The notes below the pieces were generated by a model, which was not told the DNA's origin, ran no database searches, and worked only from the letters and a program-made list of their open reading frames with translations. 40,167 nt of DNA, taken from a virus. Location: IMG/VR virus record IMGVR_UViG_3300029319_000137, positions 1 through 40,167 of that record; one strand, given 5' to 3'. Position numbers and translations under genes: made by a program. Shown piece by piece: positions 8,358-16,656 of the stretch. How positions within the stretch are numbered: position 1 is the first letter of the stretch; each line of letters begins with the position of its first letter.

Positions 8358-8423
8358 GGAGTCCGTAGACCCCGGTTTTATGAGAGTTCTAATACGCACT
8401 CTCTGCGTTGCGATGCCCTTCGC
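8358..8423 (-). promoter_or_regulatory. Three stacked hairpins in the capsid mRNA leader
   Basis: In the gap of 113 bases before the capsid gene the minus-strand RNA can form three adjacent hairpins. They are GCGA/TCGC (8410-8413 with 8420-8423), ACGCA/TGCGT (8394-8398 with 8404-8408), and GGGGTC-TACG-GACTCC (8373-8358), whose UACG loop closed by C-G is an ultra-stable UNCG tetraloop. No U-tract follows the last hairpin, so it is unlikely to be a terminator. mRNA stabilisation or an RNase processing site for the most abundant virion protein is plausible. Confidence 0.55.
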
Positions 8424-8445
8424 CTATAGTAGCAGTGGTATGCCC

Positions 8446-9588
8446 TTACCCTAGTAGCTTTTCAAAGTCTGCCGCTGAAAACATTTCATCATCACCTACT
8501 GGCTCTGACTTCCTTGCTGACCTCGGTTCGACTCGTCGAGAATCTTTCTTGTTTGTCTCCGAGATGTCAAGCTGTTTTTTCAACTTTCCAAGCTCCGCAG
8601 ACTGCAATTGCAAAGTGACGTAAAGGTTTGATGCTAAGTTAGTTACGGGATGACGTTTGAAATTTGATGGAATTGCCTCGAAAAAACCCTCTTTAATCTG
8701 GCCTATCGTAGCAGGTTTTCCAGTCGGCGTTTCAATAGATGTGTTCAACTTCTCTGGATCTCCTTCCCACTCAAAGTATTTCTTCTGCTCATCTGCTAAC
8801 ATCGTATTAGCATTCTTGTAGATGTCACCGTAGTTCTGCTGAATATGTGCAGCTTGTTGGCCAAACTGATTCATGAAGTTTTTGGCTTCTTGTAGTGCAG
8901 ATTCAATGTCTATCTCGGAAGACTGTGTAGGCTGGTAAGCCTGTTTACTTGCGACCATCTGACCGTTCTGGTCGTAGCCTTCTATGCCTTGCCAAGCTTC
9001 TCCATTACGCACGTTGATAAGTTGCTGTTTCCAATGATTAAACTCAGACTGAGCTTTGGCGTAGTTGGTAGCTGCTTCTCTGTATTCATGCGAGAGAGTG
9101 TAGGCCTCGGGATGTTCGTGCATATTTTCTGGCATTTTAACTCCAGAATCTTGCTTATTGAGTTCCTCAAGCTGCGCCCTTGCCTCGGAAAGCTCTCGCT
9201 TATTCTTAGCGTACTTCTCAAAAGCCGCGTTAGACATCTGCTTTAACAACGGCCTCTCAGACTCATCGAAGTCATCGTAATTACGTGGCTCTGCTTTTGT
9301 CTGCGCTGGCTCAACCGCTGACTGTTCATCATCTAAAAGCTCACCCTCTGGTAAGGGTTCGGCTTCGTCATCGTCAGCGTCGTCGACTGGGACATCCTGT
9401 GTCTCACCTTCATCTTCTACTAGCTCCCCGTCAAAGATATCGTCAAACAGGTCAAGCTGATTCTCAGAAGATTCTACTTCTTCCGTTGTCTCAGTTGGTT
9501 CTGTTTCGAGTTCTTCGACCGGCTTTGATGTTCCTGCCCGTTGATCTTGGACTGTTACCTTCTGCTCGAATAATGTTTCCTCGCTCAT
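8446..9588 (-). CDS. Capsid scaffolding protein candidate (380 aa)
   Basis: Residues 1-105 are extremely acidic (repeated Glu/Asp runs such as LDLFDDIFDGELVEDEGE). The middle (about 115-160 and 170-260) is helical and Gln/Glu/Lys-rich with coiled-coil character, and the C-terminus has basic patches (KKDSRRVEPRSARKSEP) before an acidic end. Acidic N-terminus, coiled coil and a basic C-terminal capsid-binding tail, placed between portal and capsid genes, is the usual pattern of phage scaffolds. Its start overlaps the upstream 104-residue gene by 98 bases; no later Met occurs before residue 117, so the early start is retained. Confidence 0.75.
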   Translation of the reverse strand: MSEETLFEQKVTVQDQRAGTSKPVEELETEPTETTEEVESSENQLDLFDDIFDGELVEDEGETQDVPVDDADDDEAEPLPEGELLDDEQSAVEPAQTKAEPRNYDDFDESERPLLKQMSNAAFEKYAKNKRELSEARAQLEELNKQDSGVKMPENMHEHPEAYTLSHEYREAATNYAKAQSEFNHWKQQLINVRNGEAWQGIEGYDQNGQMVASKQAYQPTQSSEIDIESALQEAKNFMNQFGQQAAHIQQNYGDIYKNANTMLADEQKKYFEWEGDPEKLNTSIETPTGKPATIGQIKEGFFEAIPSNFKRHPVTNLASNLYVTLQLQSAELGKLKKQLDISETNKKDSRRVEPRSARKSEPVGDDEMFSAADFEKLLG

Positions 9589-9805
9589 TTATTATACTGG
9601 TTATGTCGTCTACTGTTTTTAACTGTGCAGCCCTGTAACGTATTATAGAGTCTGGAGAGGCTGCGTCTACAGACTTAAATTTAATCTCGTTTAGTATTTG
9701 TTCTTTATATTCATCCAGTCGCTCAATCAAAAGCTTTGTGCATACAGAATCACGCCATTGCAAAAACGCTAGCTCAGCTTGCTGTTGGTTGTGGCTGCTG
9801 TCCAT
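9491..9805 (-). CDS. Small helical protein between portal and scaffold (104 aa)
   Basis: The product starts MDSSHNQQQAELAFLQW. Residues 10-80 look helical, with a charged LLIERLDEYKEQILNEIKF segment, and the last 25 residues are strongly basic (RSTGRNIKAGRRTRNRT). It overlaps the portal gene by 32 bases and the scaffold gene by 98 bases. Small helical proteins in this slot are common in podovirus-like head modules, but I cannot name a family. The long overlap with the scaffold start is unusual and the basic tail is encoded entirely in it. Confidence 0.6.
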   Translation of the reverse strand: MDSSHNQQQAELAFLQWRDSVCTKLLIERLDEYKEQILNEIKFKSVDAASPDSIIRYRAAQLKTVDDITSIINERGNIIRAEGNSPRSTGRNIKAGRRTRNRTN

Positions 9806-11459
9806 TTGGATTTAGTACCTGCTGTACCTGTTGCATTATCTGTTGTAATTGCTGCTGATAAGGTTGCGCTTCTTCACTTAACTGCCCGGTTTCTGGATCA
9901 GTAATTAAAGACTGAACAATTGTTTGAAGCTGCATGAGTAGCTGTGTCTTGGTGTTGTCGTCTTGGATAGCTTGAACGTAGGCTTGACCGTCTTCGGGAA
10001 ACAGCATTGATACGAAGCGTTTAAGAAAGAGGGAAGCCGCGCCTGTTTGTTGGACGACAGGCCATGCTTGCATCATCTTGTTTATCTTTTCCTGACGCTC
10101 TATTACGTCTGCGTCCCCTGCCGGTCTTATTGAGTATTCGTGGTCTGTGAAAAAATTTGGAGGTATTGAAGCCTGTATAAGTCCTTCTATTGTTCTTAAC
10201 CTGTATATGTTCCAACATTGCGTGTAAACTTTTTTAAGTGCTATGCTAAAGAGCGCAACCTGTGAAGCTGAAAGTGCTTGGGCTTCTGACGTTGCAGCTT
10301 GTACTTCTGTGGCTGTCTTTCGACTATCTTTACGATTCATGGCCGCAAAGTTTACCTGAGAAGTCTCCTGCATATTCTGACCCAGTATCGTTTGGATTGC
10401 GCCCATGATAGATGAGTCAGGTGGACTAAGCTGAAATTGTTTTATGTTAGAATCAATAAGAGCGTTTGGAGTAAAGAACACGCTAGTTTGTACATTGGTG
10501 TTGTTTGGATCGTTGTTGTCCTTGGCGAAGTACAATCCAGAGGCTCTACGGTGCGCCGTAACAAACGACGATAAAAGTGATGTTGCCGATTCTTGTGCAT
10601 ACTCATCAAGTTCTGCTCGCCCTTTCATCAGCGAGATGGTCGTGTCCTCGTTAATGTTATAGGGGAATAAGACGTAAGGATACTGCGTTTCAAATAGTTC
10701 TTCACCTTGTTGACGCTTACCGAGGAACAAAGGGCGAGGCTTACGTACCCAATCATTACAACGGTCTATACAAGCCCACCCAACATAAACTACGTTGTTC
10801 TTTTTGAACAAAACCTTTTGAACTTCCATCAAAGAGTAATTCTCAGCCAACTCCTTAAAATCCAAGTTGTTAACCTGCTCTTTATTAAAGTCGTCGGTTT
10901 CAGCCATACGCTTTAATTGAAGGTCTGTGAAGTAGTGCCTGTGAACAATCATTTCACAAGCTTGTATGTCCCGCGCATCTTCAGGCAAACCAAGATCTTC
11001 AAAGTTAACATCATTAACAGCAAAGTGACCAGGTTTTGTTACGTCGAAAGAAACTTCTGCTACACCATAACCGTGAAGCTGCATGGAATCTATGATACGA
11101 AATATAGATGTTTGCCAACCGGTGTATCTTGCTTTGTCTGTAAAGTCTTCCTCAAGTACAGTTGAGTCAAACGTAACATCGTTGAGGCTTTTGAAGATAG
11201 CCACACGCCTTGAAGAACTTATATAAGACACGTAACGAGCCTGTTCGCGTCGTATGTTCATATCCACAAGGTGCAACGGTATGTACAACTCATCTGGAGC
11301 TAAATGGCCACTACGCTGCTCTGCGTCTATGTCTATTGTAGGATGACGCAGGAGTCTATGTTCGTCCGCTTTTGTAGCTTGTGTTTGAAGATGGCTGTTT
11401 AGGCGATGTATTTCTTTCGCCGCATCATCATACTTTATGTAGTCATAATCAGTCTTCAT
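9774..11459 (-). CDS. Portal protein (561 aa)
   Basis: This 561-residue protein lies directly downstream of the large terminase gene (ATGA overlap). It has the portal layout: a mixed N-terminal wing (residues 1-330) with IPLHLVDMNIRREQARYVSYI, and a stem/crown region with the helical RKTATEVQAATSEAQALSA segment near residue 385. The phrase TATEVQ, preceded by a QET..VNFAAMNR segment, recurs in portals of P22/T7-type phages. The C-terminal 50 residues are very Gln-rich (QPYQQQLQQIMQQVQQ), perhaps forming a barrel helix. It forms the dodecameric DNA channel at the head vertex. No tail connector genes follow it. Confidence 0.85.
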   Translation of the reverse strand: MKTDYDYIKYDDAAKEIHRLNSHLQTQATKADEHRLLRHPTIDIDAEQRSGHLAPDELYIPLHLVDMNIRREQARYVSYISSSRRVAIFKSLNDVTFDSTVLEEDFTDKARYTGWQTSIFRIIDSMQLHGYGVAEVSFDVTKPGHFAVNDVNFEDLGLPEDARDIQACEMIVHRHYFTDLQLKRMAETDDFNKEQVNNLDFKELAENYSLMEVQKVLFKKNNVVYVGWACIDRCNDWVRKPRPLFLGKRQQGEELFETQYPYVLFPYNINEDTTISLMKGRAELDEYAQESATSLLSSFVTAHRRASGLYFAKDNNDPNNTNVQTSVFFTPNALIDSNIKQFQLSPPDSSIMGAIQTILGQNMQETSQVNFAAMNRKDSRKTATEVQAATSEAQALSASQVALFSIALKKVYTQCWNIYRLRTIEGLIQASIPPNFFTDHEYSIRPAGDADVIERQEKINKMMQAWPVVQQTGAASLFLKRFVSMLFPEDGQAYVQAIQDDNTKTQLLMQLQTIVQSLITDPETGQLSEEAQPYQQQLQQIMQQVQQVLNPNGQQPQPTAS

Positions 11460-12985
11460 TCTTGTAATGCCCTAATCTCTTCGAGTAAAAATTCTTGAGC
11501 GACAGGATCACGCTTAGGCAATAAATGCTTAATACGATTGTTATGCCTAGCTTGATTTAAGGTAAAAACCTTACGCTCAGTCTTCGGTTCGCACTTGTTA
11601 AGTTTGTACTTGACACGCTTACCTCTGGTTTTTGTAGGGTAGTAGTCACAGAAAGCAAGCACAAAAGCATCGGCTTGGTCAGGAGACTTACGCCCTTTCG
11701 ACTTCGCTACCTTCTTACTCTCTAGCTGTAGCTTGTTTTGAGGCGTTACCATGTAATATCGAGAGGCAAGCTGTTTACGTAATGTGCTGTACTTGGGTAT
11801 GATTATCTCCTTGTTTTCAATAAGTTTAGCTACGTTAAACCACGTTTCTGCGCCGCGATTTAAGTAGGCTAACTCATTACGAGGTTTTGCTTGGTTAAGA
11901 ACGTACTTGACAGGCCAGTTGTTTGCTTTTAATGTATCAAGTATTGGCTTACCTAGACCACCAGCATCTCCGTATATTATGGCATCTTGGTTATCGAGGT
12001 TGTATTTGTAGAAAAGTTTTTCAAGATGCTCAATCAAAACAACCGTATCTGTGAACTTAAATGACTCAAGCGCAATGAGTTGATTACCGTTACGTACCGC
12101 AAGAACCTGTTCGTCACCACCTGCTGAAAGGTCGAGACCTGCTGTGTTTTGCTCGGCTGCTTTGTGATCTATCTCGACCTCATCGAGTTCCACAAGCTGC
12201 TGAAAGTTTATCACTACCTGTTCTTCTAAGCCGCCAAAGTCAGCTAGAATCATTGAACGATAGAGGGTGGAGTTTTCTCCGTAAGCGTTCTTTACGTCAT
12301 CTATGTAGTCTTGACTAAGATGCGGACAATCAAAAGCCGTTACGTGATACTGTTTCCATACGTTACCCACACAAGCGTTGTAGAAGTGACCGTCAGGTAT
12401 TCCCGGCGAACTGACATCGACACGTTTAGTAAAGCCAGTACAGCGAGCTAAAGCTGTAAAGATGTCGTCAGTAATAGACTTAGCTTCTGAAACGAAAATT
12501 CCAAACTGACCATTAGCCACCGCTGGATGCCAGCCCTCAGCTCTACCGGGTTCATCTGTTGCAAACAACTCTATCGTGGAGCCATTTAACAAGTTAGTGT
12601 AATGTCTGTAGTTTATTTTCCATATCTGCTTTTCAAACAATCTATTTATTCCATTGAGTAATTGCTGTATATACCTGTCTGTCTGGCGATCCAACTGATT
12701 ACCAGATGCAGAAGTTATGATACAAAGCGAGTCGTCATAGACTGTACCTAACCATACGGCGCAAGGGGCTATTATATATTTGTCCTTACCCGAACCGTTA
12801 GCTGCACGAACAACTGAACGAAACGGGTCTTGGTCAGTAGATGGGTTAGCAAAGTCAGTCATTATCTGAGCTTGCCACTTGTGCAGTTTCATCTGACCGT
12901 TAAGAATCTCATCGTCTACGAATGTGACGAGTTCTAGGGGCGAGTTAAACTTTAGGCTACGTTCTTGTTTAGTAGCTATCGACAT
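11456..12985 (-). CDS. terL: Terminase large subunit (DNA packaging ATPase/nuclease, 509 aa)
   Basis: The N-terminal ATPase has a deviant Walker A, AANGSGKDK (residues 61-69), and a Walker B-like FGIFVSEAK (161-169) in which the usual Asp before Glu is Ser. Coupling motif candidates follow (VDVSSPG, 189-195). The C-terminal RNase-H-like nuclease has Asp285 (GLDLSAGGDE), Asp340 (IIYGDAGG) and Asp436/Asp439 (KSPDQADAF). Together these identify a terminase large subunit of normal length. It cuts and pumps DNA into the prohead through the portal. It overlaps the small subunit gene by 17 bases and the portal by four. The packaging strategy cannot be told from sequence; circular ends would fit headful packaging. 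Confidence 0.92.
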   Translation of the reverse strand: MSIATKQERSLKFNSPLELVTFVDDEILNGQMKLHKWQAQIMTDFANPSTDQDPFRSVVRAANGSGKDKYIIAPCAVWLGTVYDDSLCIITSASGNQLDRQTDRYIQQLLNGINRLFEKQIWKINYRHYTNLLNGSTIELFATDEPGRAEGWHPAVANGQFGIFVSEAKSITDDIFTALARCTGFTKRVDVSSPGIPDGHFYNACVGNVWKQYHVTAFDCPHLSQDYIDDVKNAYGENSTLYRSMILADFGGLEEQVVINFQQLVELDEVEIDHKAAEQNTAGLDLSAGGDEQVLAVRNGNQLIALESFKFTDTVVLIEHLEKLFYKYNLDNQDAIIYGDAGGLGKPILDTLKANNWPVKYVLNQAKPRNELAYLNRGAETWFNVAKLIENKEIIIPKYSTLRKQLASRYYMVTPQNKLQLESKKVAKSKGRKSPDQADAFVLAFCDYYPTKTRGKRVKYKLNKCEPKTERKVFTLNQARHNNRIKHLLPKRDPVAQEFLLEEIRALQE

Positions 12986-13400
12986 CTACGAAATTTTCTT
13001 CTACACGTTTTTGAGCGGTTTCCAGTCGGAGGTTAATGTCGTTTATGTTGAACGAGATTCCCTTGGTGTTCTTATCGCTCTTTTGATCTCCGAGCCACTT
13101 GAAGATGTCTTTCTTGACAGCTTCGTTTTCCCCGTACTCCAACAGCTCGCGGGCAGTTTGGAAAGCCAAAGGTAATAATTTGTCTACCTCTTCATTAAAG
13201 TTAAACTCTGGTTCTTCGGCGTTGTAGTCTAGGTCTTCCTCGTTTTTTGATGTAGCTTTTTCAAGCTGGTACTTAAAGAGGTTGTCAAAGGTTACTTTGA
13301 ACGCTGTGTGTTCTTTACTCTGACCAAGTAACTCTCCAATTTTTGACGGGCTAAGTCCCTGCCTTGCGAGGGCAATAGCCTGTAAATCTTGGTTTTTCAT
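12969..13400 (-). CDS. terS: Terminase small subunit candidate (143 aa)
   Basis: The N-terminus carries a helix-turn-helix-like segment (residues 6-27, IALARQGLSPSKIGELLGQS). An acidic middle follows (NEEDLDYNAEEPEFNFNEE) and then a helical C-terminal half (LLPLAFQTARELLEYGENE) that could form the oligomer core. Size, HTH and position directly before terL with a 17-base overlap fit a small terminase, which recognises the packaging site and recruits the large subunit. No decisive motif exists, so the call rests mainly on context. Confidence 0.72.
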   Translation of the reverse strand: MKNQDLQAIALARQGLSPSKIGELLGQSKEHTAFKVTFDNLFKYQLEKATSKNEEDLDYNAEEPEFNFNEEVDKLLPLAFQTARELLEYGENEAVKKDIFKWLGDQKSDKNTKGISFNINDINLRLETAQKRVEENFVDVDSY

Positions 13401-13407
13401 TTAGTAA

Positions 13408-16400
13408 TTAGCTTTGTGCGGCTTCTCGCCGTTGCTTGGCGAGTTCTATTAGGAACTCTCTGAAGTCTTCACTTCCTGTCCAATCGACTCCATCTGTACC
13501 TGCAATTATATCCAGCATACCAGCGTTCAAGCCTAAGTCTGCTATAACTTGTTTAGCGTCGGCCATTCGTTGATCTGTTATGGTTTTATCAAAAGACATA
13601 GCGTTGTTGTGGAACTTAACCTTTACACCGTTTTCTAATAGTGTTTTGGTTATCCTGTATCTCATATCGCCTACTTCATCGTCTTCGTTTTTGCTGCGGT
13701 AGAGTAGTTTTCTGGATACTTCCATCGGATCTTCTTTCAAATCCTTAGCTGTGAAGTTTAGCTTACCTGTTATCTTTTGTCCGATTTCGGAAAACACCGA
13801 ACCAACTGCTTTTGCGCCTTGGCCAAGTAAATGGAAAGCTCCGTTGAGTACGTCTTGTATTGGGTTTCCTGAGTAGTCTGCGTTAGCCTCGAACATACCC
13901 TGAGCTGCGTTTTTAATGTCACTAAGGAGTGCGTTAGCTGTCATTCCGATAGCTGCTGGTGGGTTTGTGAGTAGAGCAAAAATTCCCATAGGTTGAAGAT
14001 CTCCGTATTCTTGGGTTTCTGTTAAGTTGTTCCACTTTCTACCCCAAGCTTCGTCCTTGCTTGTTTCCCATGTTTGACCAAGTTCTTTTCTTAGTTTGTT
14101 TAGATTTTTCGCGAATTCTTTTAGCTGGTCTTTTGTGCCTTTCAGGCCAGATGCTTGTAAGGATTCCTCGTTAATCGTCTTACTTGGGTCTCCAGCAAGA
14201 TCAAATATGTTGTTAATCATACCACCTAGCTCGTTGAACCCGTCTAAAGCTTTGTTGCCGTAGCCTACGATTTTACCTGTCTCGTCTTTCTTCTCGTAGT
14301 TAAGATTACTAAACCCAATGTCCGGTCTTAATGACTGGTTTCCATCTACCCAGTTATCAAAGTCTTCGACCGTTCTGAAAGTAACTGTCTTCCCGTCACT
14401 AACACCATTAGGGTGTAGGCTGTCAAGTACGGGAGTTATGCTACCTTTTGATACCTCTATGGCTTCTTGCGCCGAAAATCCTGCGAAACCATCTTGCAAG
14501 CCACCGGGAACTCCTTCTGATATTGTAGTTGTTCCGGTTGTTCCTGTGCTACCGCCCATTGTACTGCCGGGTGTTCCTGTGGGCAGAGGTGCGTTTTGCT
14601 TAAAGTCGTAACCTGCACGATTCGACCACCATGAGAGTGGCTGTTGTGTTATTTCTCCAGTCTCTCTGTTTACCTGTGGGCCAGATGTGTAAGGTGTTTG
14701 AGATATTATGGGCTGTCCTTGAGATGCGCCAGACGTAGACCAGCGCGTTTCTGCATAACCCTGCGGGCCTGTGTATAACCAACCACGACCCGGTGCTGGC
14801 TCCTGAGCCTGAACTTGCTGGTTCCTATCTGGGGTTACCTGTTGTTCTGGCAAGTCTGGTACAGCTAAGTTTGGATTCTGTGCAAATGTTTCTGTTGTTT
14901 CTGTTGTTGCAGGTGGCGAGTCTGGAGTTTCTGTTACTATCTCTGCATCAGCTATCTCGCCGGTAAACGGTTGTTCTTGTACTTGGGTTATATCTGGCCC
15001 CGCATTTACGTCTATTCCCTCTGGTATAACAACTGTGTCTTCCGTTAAGGTCGTTGATGGATCGACGGTTTTAGCTAGGATTTCTGGATTAGCTTGTACT
15101 ATTGCGGGATCTAAAGGGGGTTTACCGGGTTCTGTTACAGGGCCGCGTATGTAACCGTGAGGGCCAGAAGCGTGTCCCGGTACGTTTTTAACCATGTCAC
15201 CCTCTTGATCTTTGAAGATTGTTGGGTTAGAGCCGGGAGGTGGAAAGTTTATCTCACCAGCGTCCATAGTTTCTGGTTCTACTGGAATAGGCACGGGGTC
15301 TAACTGGACAGGCTCCTGTACAGGAATCGGGTCTTCTGCTACGGTTATTGGCTGTTCTGTTATGGTGGGGGCTGGTTGTTGTCTAGGGTCTATTGCGGGT
15401 AAGGCTACTTCGTATGGGTTTATTTCTGGCTGTAACTGAGTGATTATTTCCGGTGCAGTTTGTATTGGTGGCTGTGCTAGAGGGTTCTGTGCAATAACGG
15501 GGGCAGTTTGTATCGGCGGTGTTTGGTCTATGATATCTTGTACTTGCTGTGCCTGTGGGCTTTCTGCCCATTGTGGTACGTCAGACTCAGGCACAACTAT
15601 ACTTTTAGGCTCTGCGGTGGTTACCTCTGGTACTATGTCGTCTAAAATGGTTGTTACTTCGTCAGGGACTATTGGTTGTTCTGTTGCAGGGGCAGGTTGC
15701 TGTATTTGTATGGGTTCTGCGGTAGCTGTTTCTAGGGAGGTTGGCGGAGAGAAAGTTTCTTGAGCGACGACCGGAGGACTTACTGGGGATAGTGTCGGGG
15801 GTAATTCTGGTGTTATTGTTCCTACGGGGTCTGCTTGGGGTCTAATTATTTGGGTTCCTATTGGCCCTTGGTCTATCGGCAGAGGCATGGGAGCCTCAAT
15901 GTAGACGGGTTGAGGCTGTTGTATGTCAACCGGTTCTGCTGTTGTATCTACACCTACGTTGGGGCTAGGTACAGGTAAAGGTTGCTCAGGTGTAACTAGG
16001 TTTGGTTGTACCGGTGAAATCGGAGGTAGTAAATTGGGTTGCTGAGGTGTAGTTAGGTTTGGCGTTATTGGGGAAGTTGGTGGTGTAGTTCTTGGGTTAG
16101 GTAAGGCTATGTCGCCTTCTCCAGTTTCTCGTCGAAATCTAGGGTCTACGGTGGGGGGTTGATTTTCTGGCATCCATACTCTGTCTGGAGATGGGCCGTA
16201 GTTTTCTGGCCTTGGAGCTGGAGTACCCATACGCCTCCTTGGCATAGGCTCTGCTATGATAGCGTTGGGCGCAGGAGTAGGAACAGGTTCTACAGCAACA
16301 GGAGGAGGAAATATAGGCTGCGAAATCGGAGGCTGATAGTAGTCGTTGTATACTGTAGGCCCGGTGTCTATTCCGGTAGCAGGAGCTATTGGGGGTACAA

Positions 16401-16476
16401 ACTGCGGAGACACCCGCCTCACAGGTCTAGTCGTCTGTTGCTGGTTAACTTGTGGTTTCGCTATTGTCCTTGCCAT
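13408..16476 (-). CDS. Pro/Gln/Thr-rich large protein heading the virion operon (1,022 aa)
   Basis: Residues 1 to about 600 are low complexity, rich in Pro, Gln, Thr, Val and Ile with loosely repeated PVIAQNPLAQPP-type units and no cysteine-rich or membrane feature. Residues about 650-1022 look folded: mixed alpha/beta, a helical KGTKDQLKEFAKNLNKLRK segment, a Gly/Ala helix-rich stretch (residues about 850-900) and a charged C-terminus. I recognise no domain. It follows the sigma-54-type promoter by 117 bases and precedes terS. A disordered N-terminus with a hydrophobic helical C-terminal part could suit an internal or ejection protein. That is speculation. Confidence 0.8.
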   Translation of the reverse strand: MARTIAKPQVNQQQTTRPVRRVSPQFVPPIAPATGIDTGPTVYNDYYQPPISQPIFPPPVAVEPVPTPAPNAIIAEPMPRRRMGTPAPRPENYGPSPDRVWMPENQPPTVDPRFRRETGEGDIALPNPRTTPPTSPITPNLTTPQQPNLLPPISPVQPNLVTPEQPLPVPSPNVGVDTTAEPVDIQQPQPVYIEAPMPLPIDQGPIGTQIIRPQADPVGTITPELPPTLSPVSPPVVAQETFSPPTSLETATAEPIQIQQPAPATEQPIVPDEVTTILDDIVPEVTTAEPKSIVVPESDVPQWAESPQAQQVQDIIDQTPPIQTAPVIAQNPLAQPPIQTAPEIITQLQPEINPYEVALPAIDPRQQPAPTITEQPITVAEDPIPVQEPVQLDPVPIPVEPETMDAGEINFPPPGSNPTIFKDQEGDMVKNVPGHASGPHGYIRGPVTEPGKPPLDPAIVQANPEILAKTVDPSTTLTEDTVVIPEGIDVNAGPDITQVQEQPFTGEIADAEIVTETPDSPPATTETTETFAQNPNLAVPDLPEQQVTPDRNQQVQAQEPAPGRGWLYTGPQGYAETRWSTSGASQGQPIISQTPYTSGPQVNRETGEITQQPLSWWSNRAGYDFKQNAPLPTGTPGSTMGGSTGTTGTTTISEGVPGGLQDGFAGFSAQEAIEVSKGSITPVLDSLHPNGVSDGKTVTFRTVEDFDNWVDGNQSLRPDIGFSNLNYEKKDETGKIVGYGNKALDGFNELGGMINNIFDLAGDPSKTINEESLQASGLKGTKDQLKEFAKNLNKLRKELGQTWETSKDEAWGRKWNNLTETQEYGDLQPMGIFALLTNPPAAIGMTANALLSDIKNAAQGMFEANADYSGNPIQDVLNGAFHLLGQGAKAVGSVFSEIGQKITGKLNFTAKDLKEDPMEVSRKLLYRSKNEDDEVGDMRYRITKTLLENGVKVKFHNNAMSFDKTITDQRMADAKQVIADLGLNAGMLDIIAGTDGVDWTGSEDFREFLIELAKQRREAAQS

Positions 16477-16588
16477 TCCAAGTTTCCTTTTCTTTCTTCA
16501 GGTAGTGTTTGATTAGTGCAGTGCTAAGGCAAATCTCTTTGGCTCTCTTCGAGAACCCCTCGAACTTGATTTTACTGTTGGTATCCAT
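16445..16588 (-). CDS. Possible 47-residue leader ORF in the virion operon
   Basis: ATG at 16588 opens MDTNSKIKFEGFSKR and runs 47 codons, overlapping the next gene by 32 bases. A GGCGAG six bases upstream could be a ribosome site. However, the sigma-54-type promoter just upstream predicts a transcript start near 16593, which would leave only five bases of leader and exclude that site. A longer frame from a TTG at 16777 is open but would place the promoter and operator motifs inside coding sequence. The gene may be real from a longer transcript, or merely an open leader. Confidence 0.35.
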   Translation of the reverse strand: MDTNSKIKFEGFSKRAKEICLSTALIKHYLKKEKETWNGKDNSETTS

Positions 16589-16603
16589 AACCAACTCGCC
16601 TAT

Positions 16604-16619
16604 AGCAACTTTGATGCCA
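16604..16619 (-). promoter_or_regulatory. Sigma-54 (-24/-12) type promoter of the virion operon
   Basis: On the minus strand the sequence TGGCATCAAAGTTGCT (16619 to 16604) matches the sigma-54 consensus TGGCAYR-N4-TTGCW at 12 of 12 informative positions except C for R at one. GG (16618-16617) and GC (16606-16605) are separated by exactly 10 bases. Predicted start is near 16593, 117 bases before the first large virion gene. An inverted pair of AACAGTT motifs lies just upstream. The phage encodes a sigma-54 activator domain, which makes the match meaningful. Confidence 0.7.
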
Positions 16620-16626
16620 CCCAGTC

Positions 16627-16656
16627 TAACAGTTAAGGCACTTTGGTAACTGTTAA
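16627..16656. promoter_or_regulatory. Inverted TAACAGTTAA / TAACTGTTAA operator candidate
   Basis: TAACAGTTAA at 16627-16636 and its inverse TAACTGTTAA at 16647-16656 are centred 20 bases apart, so the two sites sit about two helical turns apart on the same DNA face. They lie 8-37 bases upstream of the minus-strand sigma-54-type promoter. The same AACAGTT core recurs at 17,010 and five times around the other sigma-54-type promoter at 24.65-24.73 kb. This looks like a binding site for a regulator common to these control regions. Confidence 0.55.

Noticed and set aside
8423-8450. Sigma-54-like GGGCAT..CTGCT before the capsid gene on the minus strand
   Set aside because: Spacing is one base short when the best GGCAT register is used, and the in-phase register loses the TGGCA match.
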